The notes beneath the pieces were generated by a model that ran no database searches, was not told the DNA's origin, and was given only the letters and a program-made list of their open reading frames with translations. Source: Sapientia aquatica (GTDB lineage Bacteria > Pseudomonadota > Gammaproteobacteria > Burkholderiales > Burkholderiaceae_D). Taken from it: 64,000 nt of DNA. Both the position numbers and the translations under genes were made by a program. Positions 58,784 through 64,000 of the stretch are shown here, in pieces. The stretch covers positions 186,001-250,000 of the forward strand of contig NZ_SMYL01000001.1 in NCBI RefSeq assembly GCF_004358105.1, given 5' to 3'. The stretch's first letter is position 1; each line of letters begins with the position of its first letter.

Positions 58784-58846
58784 CGTTGATCGATAGTTTT
58801 TCTTTGCGCTACAAATTGATGCCCTAACCAAGCTGGGGGAGTAAGG

Positions 58847-59527
58847 ATGAAACTGTTATTGGTAGAAGATAATCGCGAACTATCAACGTGGCTTACGCGC
58901 TTGTTGCAGGCCTCTGGTTATGCTGTAGAACAGGCGTTTAGCGCCGAAGATGCCGAGCTGCTGCTGGTGACGCAAACCTACGACGCAATCTTGTTGGATT
59001 TAACTTTGCCGAAAGCCAACGGCCAAGTTGTATTAAAACATTTACGTCGCAAAAACAATCAAGTGCCGATACTAATTATCAGTGCGCTTGATAGCTTGGT
59101 CGATGTGATTGAAAACCTGAATTTGGGTGCGGATGATTATTTGGCCAAGCCGTTTGACATTGCCGAATTAGAAGCGCGCTTGCGCTCACTGTTGCGTCGT
59201 TCTAATGGAAAAACAAATCCAATCATTACGTGCGGGCGATTGCACTACAACAGCAATTCCAAAGTATTTAGTGCAAATAATAAGCCGCTGAATTTAACGC
59301 CGCGCGAACACGCGGTGCTAGAAATATTAATTCATCGCTCCGGCAAAACGGTCGATAAAAAGCAGTTGGCCGATAGTTTGTGTACCTTGGACGATTCAAT
59401 TTCGCCGAAAGCCTTGGAAATCTATATTTTGCGACTACGCAAAAAAATCGAACACTCGCAGGCGCAAATTATTACCTTGCGCGGATTGGGCTATATGTTG
59501 AGTCAAGTGCCAAGTCATCATGCGTGA
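58847..59527 (+). CDS. OmpR/PhoB-type response regulator (TctD-like)
   Basis: The 226-residue protein has a receiver domain (acidic pocket in LLVEDN, phosphorylated D51 in AILLDLTLPKANG, lysine in LAKPFD) and a C-terminal winged helix (about residues 130-220, LTPREHAVLEILIHRSGKTV). Such regulators bind tandem repeats as dimers. Its gene overlaps the kinase gene by 8 bases. The tandem repeat upstream could be its site. Confidence 0.93.
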   Translation: MKLLLVEDNRELSTWLTRLLQASGYAVEQAFSAEDAELLLVTQTYDAILLDLTLPKANGQVVLKHLRRKNNQVPILIISALDSLVDVIENLNLGADDYLAKPFDIAELEARLRSLLRRSNGKTNPIITCGRLHYNSNSKVFSANNKPLNLTPREHAVLEILIHRSGKTVDKKQLADSLCTLDDSISPKALEIYILRLRKKIEHSQAQIITLRGLGYMLSQVPSHHA

Positions 59528-60947
59528 GCTTTTCAATAGTCTAAAAAGCCGGCTGTTTATGCTGGTCTTTATTCCGATCTCTGTGGTGTCGGTATTCGAT
59601 TTAATTGTGACCTACAGCAGCTCCGACAAAATCGCGACCTTAGTCCAAGAACAAATTCTGAAAGGTTCGGCAAAAATAATGTCGGAGCAAGCCAGTATCA
59701 CCAATGGTGATATCGAGATAAGTATCCCACCTGCTGCATTTGAAATCTTTTCTAGCCCTTATCAAGATCGAATTTATTTTGCGATTCGTCAGTTAGAGGG
59801 AAAACTGATCGCAGGTTCCGATGAGATTCCTGCCTACACCAATTCCTTGGCGCTGGAACAAGCCCAGTATTATTCATCAATCTTGCGTGGCGAACCGGTG
59901 CACGTCGTGGCCTACGCTCATGCTTTGTCGAACGGAACTGATGCCGATGTGGTGGTGACGCAAATTGCACAAACCAAAAAAGGCCAAGCCGCATTTCGCC
60001 AAGAGTTATTTATGCTCGCCATCCGCAAACATGCGCTATTGATGTGCATCGTGTTACTTGGTTTGCTGGCGGCATCGCGCTGGTCGTTGCGACCTCTGCT
60101 AGTCTTCAGTAAGAAAGTCACGCAGCGTCAATCGGGTTCGCTGGAAAAAATAAATTTGCAACACGTTCCAACTGAATTATTGCCGGTAACTGTGGCGATC
60201 AATGATTACGTTACTCGACTTGATCAAACCTTGTCGTCTTACGAACAATTCGTTGCTAGTTCAGCCCACCAATTACGCACAACGTTTGCCATTATCACGT
60301 CGCAATTAAATTTTGCGCGCCATCATCAGCGCAGCGATCACCGCAGCGATCAAGGGAATAAACAAGCTGATTTGCAGTCTGAAATTTTGGATGCGATTCA
60401 AAATACTGTTGCACAAGGTAGCAAGGTCATTAATCAACTACTTATCTTGGCGCGCCTAGAGCGGACTCAAACAATTCCTACGCCGGCGCATCCCACTGTG
60501 TTGGCCGATATTGTTAAGCAGGTGATGGATGAGCTTGCACCGATTGCACAACAAAAAAATATTGAGTTAGGTACTGATGGCTTAGACCATTCTGTAACAT
60601 TAGTCGCACCAGCCTATTTATTGCATGAGATGGTACTCAATGTCGTTGAGAACGCGATCCTTCATATGGGGCAAGCCGGTGTGGTTACCATATCGGTATT
60701 TAGGAAAGACGCTTACCTGTATTTGCGGATTGTCGATAATGGCCCGGGAATTCCCGCAGCGGAGCGCAGCAATGTGATTAAGCGCTTTTATCGGATTGAA
60801 ACTGACCGAGCGACTTATTCAGCGAGTTCTGGTTTGGGCTTGGCGATCGTTGCAGAAATTGTGCAAAGTTTGAATGGTAGACTCATCTTGTCGGAGCCAA
60901 GGAGCAAGCGCGGATTGCAGGTCGATATTAAGTTCCCCAATGGCTAA
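59520..60947 (+). CDS. Sensor histidine kinase (TctE-like)
   Basis: The 475-residue kinase has a first membrane helix (about residues 12-32), a periplasmic TctE-type sensor domain (about 33-165), a second helix (about 165-185), a short HAMP-like linker, a HisKA domain with phosphorylated histidine in SSAHQLRTTFAIITSQLNFA, and a HATPase domain with the N-box VLNVVENAILHM, IVDNGPGIP and GLGLAIV. The H-box lacks the usual proline (HQLRTT instead of HxLRTP). It is the partner of the regulator encoded 8 bases overlapping upstream. Confidence 0.92.
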   Translation: MRELFNSLKSRLFMLVFIPISVVSVFDLIVTYSSSDKIATLVQEQILKGSAKIMSEQASITNGDIEISIPPAAFEIFSSPYQDRIYFAIRQLEGKLIAGSDEIPAYTNSLALEQAQYYSSILRGEPVHVVAYAHALSNGTDADVVVTQIAQTKKGQAAFRQELFMLAIRKHALLMCIVLLGLLAASRWSLRPLLVFSKKVTQRQSGSLEKINLQHVPTELLPVTVAINDYVTRLDQTLSSYEQFVASSAHQLRTTFAIITSQLNFARHHQRSDHRSDQGNKQADLQSEILDAIQNTVAQGSKVINQLLILARLERTQTIPTPAHPTVLADIVKQVMDELAPIAQQKNIELGTDGLDHSVTLVAPAYLLHEMVLNVVENAILHMGQAGVVTISVFRKDAYLYLRIVDNGPGIPAAERSNVIKRFYRIETDRATYSASSGLGLAIVAEIVQSLNGRLILSEPRSKRGLQVDIKFPNG

Positions 60948-61049
60948 CGTTGATCTGTGTGGAGAATTAGGAATCATCGAGCAACGCAATGTCCTTGTTC
61001 CATGGGATACATCTAATTGAAACGGCGCGCTTATTGACGAGTACACCGT

Positions 61050-62627
61050 TTATATCTCATACAAAACACACACTTTATTTCTTCCCGATTCCTTTGCTTT
61101 GTAGGTGGCTTTGTCAGCGCGCTGGATTAACGCTGATGGATCGTCTCGGTTGATGGCTTGCGTTACGCCAATGCTCAGTGTGATGACATCGGCAACCGGC
61201 GAGTCAGCGTGGCGCAATTGGTATTCGGCTAGTCGTGCGCCGATATTTTCTGCGACGTGCTGTGCTCCTTCTAGATTTGTGTTGGGCAAAATGATGGCGA
61301 ATTCTTCCCCACCGATACGCGCCGCCAAGTCAGCAGGGCGATTGGCAACTTGAGTCAAGATTGCGGCAATCGTAACCAGCACTTCGTCGCCCGCTGGATG
61401 GCCATAATAATCGTTGTAGCGCTTGAAATAATCGACATCGATTAAGATCAACGTCAGTGGAGATTGGGTGCGTTGATGTTGCTGCACTTCCAGCGCTAAA
61501 CGTTGATCAAAGGCGCGCCGATTGGCGATTTGAGTCAGCGCGTCAGTGTGCGCTAGCGATTCCAGTCCGATAAACTGTTTTCGAATCAAGGCCAACATCC
61601 GGTTAATTGAGCGCGCTAGGTGATGCAGTTCGTCGCGGTTTTTTTGTAGCGGTAGGCGATCAGACCAACGACCGTTGCGCCAAATTTGAATCAGCTCTTT
61701 GTCTAACTGCCGCAAGCGACGAATCACCAAATAATGCACGCCAAATAGCAACATCAGGCCATTTAAGGCGGTAACGAGTAATAGCGCCCAAATCACTTTC
61801 CAGATGATTGCATCACCACGTTGACTAACGCTGGTGGAATAGTGCAAGCGGACTGAATAAATCGCTTGCCCAACAATATTGCGTAATTGTGCGGTTAGCA
61901 GTGCCGCTTGATTAGGATCGAATTTCACCGTATTCGGATCGAGCGCCGTATAAAGTAGGCGCGCAGGTTCGTCGCTCAAGGTGATTGGCTCGATCTCAAA
62001 CGCGATGCCACTTTGCGCATGGATGCGGTTCATGACGACGCCTTCAAGCATTTGTCCAACAATTAATGTGCCGTTGAATTGACCCGAATGATCGGTTCGG
62101 TGGATGGTTTGCCAGCAGACTAGAATTGGTCCGATGGGCGAAGTATCTAAACCGCAGTTGGTGCTTGAGCGGTTATCGGATTGCTCGATACGCTGTTTGA
62201 TTCGATTGATCGTTTCGATAAAGTTAATCGGGTCTTCTGAGTCACCCGATGTCATGTTGGCGGAATCGGAGAAAATAATCTCGTTTTGCTTATTTAAAAT
62301 GGTGGCAAATTTAAGCCCCACGGTTTTCATGGCCTGAGCGTTAATTTGACGGTCGGTAAACTCGCGGGTCGGGTGGCGCAGATAATCGTACATCTCGTCC
62401 CAGTTGGCCCAGTCGCTATTAATCTGGCTGAGTCTGTCCAGTTCGTTGGTGATGTTGTGCGAAATTTGCGTCATTTGGCGCTGGGCTTCTTCGCATTCAA
62501 TCGAGTTGAATCCTTGATGCAGATTGGTTTCGAGCAGGGCGATGGCGACTGCAGTCATGAGACTGAAGCCGACAAAAAACAAACTAATAATTTTTCCGCG
62601 TAAGCCCATCGGAATACGAATTCCCAA
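61050..62627 (-). CDS. Membrane diguanylate cyclase with CHASE4-like sensor
   Basis: The 525-residue protein has an N-terminal helix (about 10-30), a periplasmic CHASE4-like domain with the NSDWANWDEMYDY motif (about residues 65-77), a second helix (about 270-295), a HAMP linker and a GGDEF domain (about 360-525). The active loop reads RIGGEEF, a valid variant for c-di-GMP synthesis. RxxD (in ANRPADLAARIGGEEF) five residues earlier is the inhibitory I-site. It would make c-di-GMP from two GTP in response to a periplasmic signal. It is convergent with the TctE-like gene. Confidence 0.92.
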   Translation of the reverse strand: MGIRIPMGLRGKIISLFFVGFSLMTAVAIALLETNLHQGFNSIECEEAQRQMTQISHNITNELDRLSQINSDWANWDEMYDYLRHPTREFTDRQINAQAMKTVGLKFATILNKQNEIIFSDSANMTSGDSEDPINFIETINRIKQRIEQSDNRSSTNCGLDTSPIGPILVCWQTIHRTDHSGQFNGTLIVGQMLEGVVMNRIHAQSGIAFEIEPITLSDEPARLLYTALDPNTVKFDPNQAALLTAQLRNIVGQAIYSVRLHYSTSVSQRGDAIIWKVIWALLLVTALNGLMLLFGVHYLVIRRLRQLDKELIQIWRNGRWSDRLPLQKNRDELHHLARSINRMLALIRKQFIGLESLAHTDALTQIANRRAFDQRLALEVQQHQRTQSPLTLILIDVDYFKRYNDYYGHPAGDEVLVTIAAILTQVANRPADLAARIGGEEFAIILPNTNLEGAQHVAENIGARLAEYQLRHADSPVADVITLSIGVTQAINRDDPSALIQRADKATYKAKESGRNKVCVLYEI

Positions 62628-62931
62628 GTGTAAAGTTGATCAAGCCAATGTTGAATATCGGGTAAGGCAACTTTATTGGAGCTGTTTTACAGCGTTGCAC
62701 TTAACTTATGAGCGGATTTGCATCATTGAAATATCAACTATTTGGTTTGGATTGTAATACTTAAGCACCAAAAGTTGCCTTGCGTCAACAATAATTAACA
62801 AATTTTTATATCGAAGTTGAAATTTAAGATGCAATTTATCCTTAGCATTTCGGGGTAATGTCGCGTTTTTGGTAAAAATATCGGCTAAAATTCCCGTCCA
62901 GTATCAAACTTACCTAGATCAAAGGCTGAAG
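62628..62931. other. Divergent intergenic region before the beta-propeller lipoprotein gene
   Basis: This 304-base AT-rich stretch holds the start regions of the cyclase gene (minus) and the lipoprotein gene (plus). I see no clear promoter boxes, riboswitch or small gene. Confidence 0.5.
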
Positions 62932-64000
62932 ATGAAATTAAGCGTAAAGAATTTCCTTGTTGTGTTGGCATGCTGCGTTCCGTTGTTGTTAGCAGGATGT
63001 AAAAAAAGTAGCTCCAGTAATTACAACGTTAGCGTCACAGTTAGTGGATTGGTCGGGACTGGTTTGGTATTGCAAAATAACGGCGGCAATAATTTATCGG
63101 TGGGCACTAATGGTGTTGTAACCTTTACCAATGAATTAGCTAACGGCGCTGCCTATGCGGTGACCATTTTGAAGCAACCCGCAACTCCTGCTCAGGTTTG
63201 TAGTTTGAGCAATGCAGGCGGTGTCGTGACTTCAGCCAATGTCACCACGGTGACTTTGGTATGTCTGCCACCTGAATTCGCTTATGTTACCAATACTGGG
63301 AGCAATTCAATTGCCATCTACAACGTCGGTGGCGGCACGGGCGCGCTCACTAGCGCTGGTGCAACAACCGCAACCGGCAATGCGCCAATCGCTTTTGCAA
63401 TCGATTCAACAGGCCGTTATGCCTATGCACTTAATTCTGCCGACAATTCCATTTCAACTTATTTAGCCAATTCGACTACTGGTCTGCTGCTAAGCGCTGG
63501 TTCAGCGGTAACAGGTTTATCGACCCCAACGGCCATCACGGTTGATCCGTCGAGTAAATACGTTTATGTCACTAACTCGGGCAACAAGACTGTGGCGGGT
63601 TATACGATCAACACGACTTCTACCACTGGTGCGTTAGCCACATTGACTTCGATCGGTAGCACGCCGACCGGCAACGCGCCGACCAGTATTGCCGCTGCTA
63701 GCGTATCGGGCGCTGAGTATGTCTACGTCACGAATGCAACGGACAATTCGGTCCAAGCATTTACCGTTGGTAGTTCAGGTGGCTTAACAAATTCTGGTTT
63801 GGCAAATACTGGCAACAACCCAGTGGCTGTCGTAGCAACTCCTAACGGCAAATTCGTCTATGTCGCAAACAAAACGGACGGGACAGTTTCTGCCTTTGCA
63901 ACTAGCGCTGGAACACTGACTGCCATCGCAACACCAGCCGCTAGCGGCGCTGCACCGGTCTCTATTGCGGTGGCTCCTTCGGGTAACTTTTTGTACGTGG
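62932..64000 (+). CDS. Beta-propeller (YVTN-repeat) lipoprotein, truncated by the window end
   Basis: The open frame begins at an ATG after AAAGGCTGAAG and continues past the edge, giving 356 residues. The signal has lipobox L20-A-G-C23 followed by KKSSSSN. A short beta domain (about residues 30-100) is followed by repeating YVYVTNS..DNTVSAY-like units (FAYVTNTGSNSIAIY, YVYVTNSGNKTVAGY, YVYVTNATDNSVQAF, FVYVANKTDGTVSAF), each about 45 residues, as in 6-phosphogluconolactonase-like seven-bladed propellers. Function is unknown; lactonase or binding roles are possible. Confidence 0.88.
   Translation, partial: MKLSVKNFLVVLACCVPLLLAGCKKSSSSNYNVSVTVSGLVGTGLVLQNNGGNNLSVGTNGVVTFTNELANGAAYAVTILKQPATPAQVCSLSNAGGVVTSANVTTVTLVCLPPEFAYVTNTGSNSIAIYNVGGGTGALTSAGATTATGNAPIAFAIDSTGRYAYALNSADNSISTYLANSTTGLLLSAGSAVTGLSTPTAITVDPSSKYVYVTNSGNKTVAGYTINTTSTTGALATLTSIGSTPTGNAPTSIAAASVSGAEYVYVTNATDNSVQAFTVGSSGGLTNSGLANTGNNPVAVVATPNGKFVYVANKTDGTVSAFATSAGTLTAIATPAASGAAPVSIAVAPSGNFLYV

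Noticed and set aside
63280-64000. Repeat-like DNA that could suggest a tandem-repeat array
   Set aside because: The repeats are imperfect and in frame, encoding propeller blades; there are no constant repeats with unique spacers as in CRISPR.

Overview
The window is an ordinary-looking chromosomal segment of a betaproteobacterium. It probably comes from the Burkholderiales, and an Oxalobacteraceae-like, Undibacterium-like source is my best guess. I base this on an AT-richer composition than most Burkholderiales, the canonical thrS-infC-rpmI-rplT-pheS-pheT-ihfA-merR block, a groESL operon with a CIRCE element, a split-arnA lipid A modification cluster, and the neighbouring alaA-type aminotransferase and hom. 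No phage, insertion sequence, CRISPR array or clear pseudogene is visible. Coding density is high and most gene starts could be set by ribosome binding sites.

Layout. 1-11.2 kb holds mixed housekeeping and stress genes: a MoxR ATPase fragment, an HDAC-like deacetylase, cytochrome b561, a YlqF-type GTPase, dcd, the Ohr/OhrR peroxide pair, a DacB-type carboxypeptidase, a HAD phosphatase, a Dyp peroxidase, pyrF, small VOC and tautomerase proteins, and a secreted LigE-type DNA ligase. 11.2-21 kb holds an unknown membrane-anchored protein, groESL with an overlapping sigma70/sigma32-like promoter and CIRCE, a lipoprotein phosphoesterase followed by a lipoprotein di-haem peroxidase, a maleylacetoacetate isomerase and the scoAB CoA transferase. 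21-33.8 kb holds an alpha/beta hydrolase-RidA-relA set, a tRNA-Val(GAC) with an unusual C33, the translation cluster from thrS to pheT, ihfA, a MerR regulator and a cold-shock gene.

33.9-42.9 kb carries a LysR regulator divergent from malate synthase, aquaporin Z, a DUF1415 protein, an amino acid permease, a secreted CocE-type hydrolase and a small secreted histidine-rich helical protein. 43-52.9 kb is transcribed leftward: an Mth938-like gene, arnT, arnB, arnC, a separate ArnA formyltransferase and ArnA decarboxylase, arnD, bcp and phoH. Together the arn genes would make and attach 4-amino-4-deoxy-L-arabinose to lipid A, but no arnE/arnF flippase genes are seen. 53-56 kb has an AlaA-type aminotransferase and hom, separated by a leader that can form two mutually exclusive hairpins. 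56-61 kb has a NitT/TauT-type ABC importer divergent from a TctDE-like two-component system, with a tandem heptamer repeat between them. The window ends with a CHASE4-GGDEF diguanylate cyclase and the start of a beta-propeller lipoprotein.

I did not find a convincing wholly new multi-gene system. The best leads are small: the C33 tRNA-Val, the alaA-hom switch-like leader, the AUA start of infC, the tandem repeat by the two-component system, the long leader before the alpha/beta hydrolase, and the histidine-rich secreted protein.
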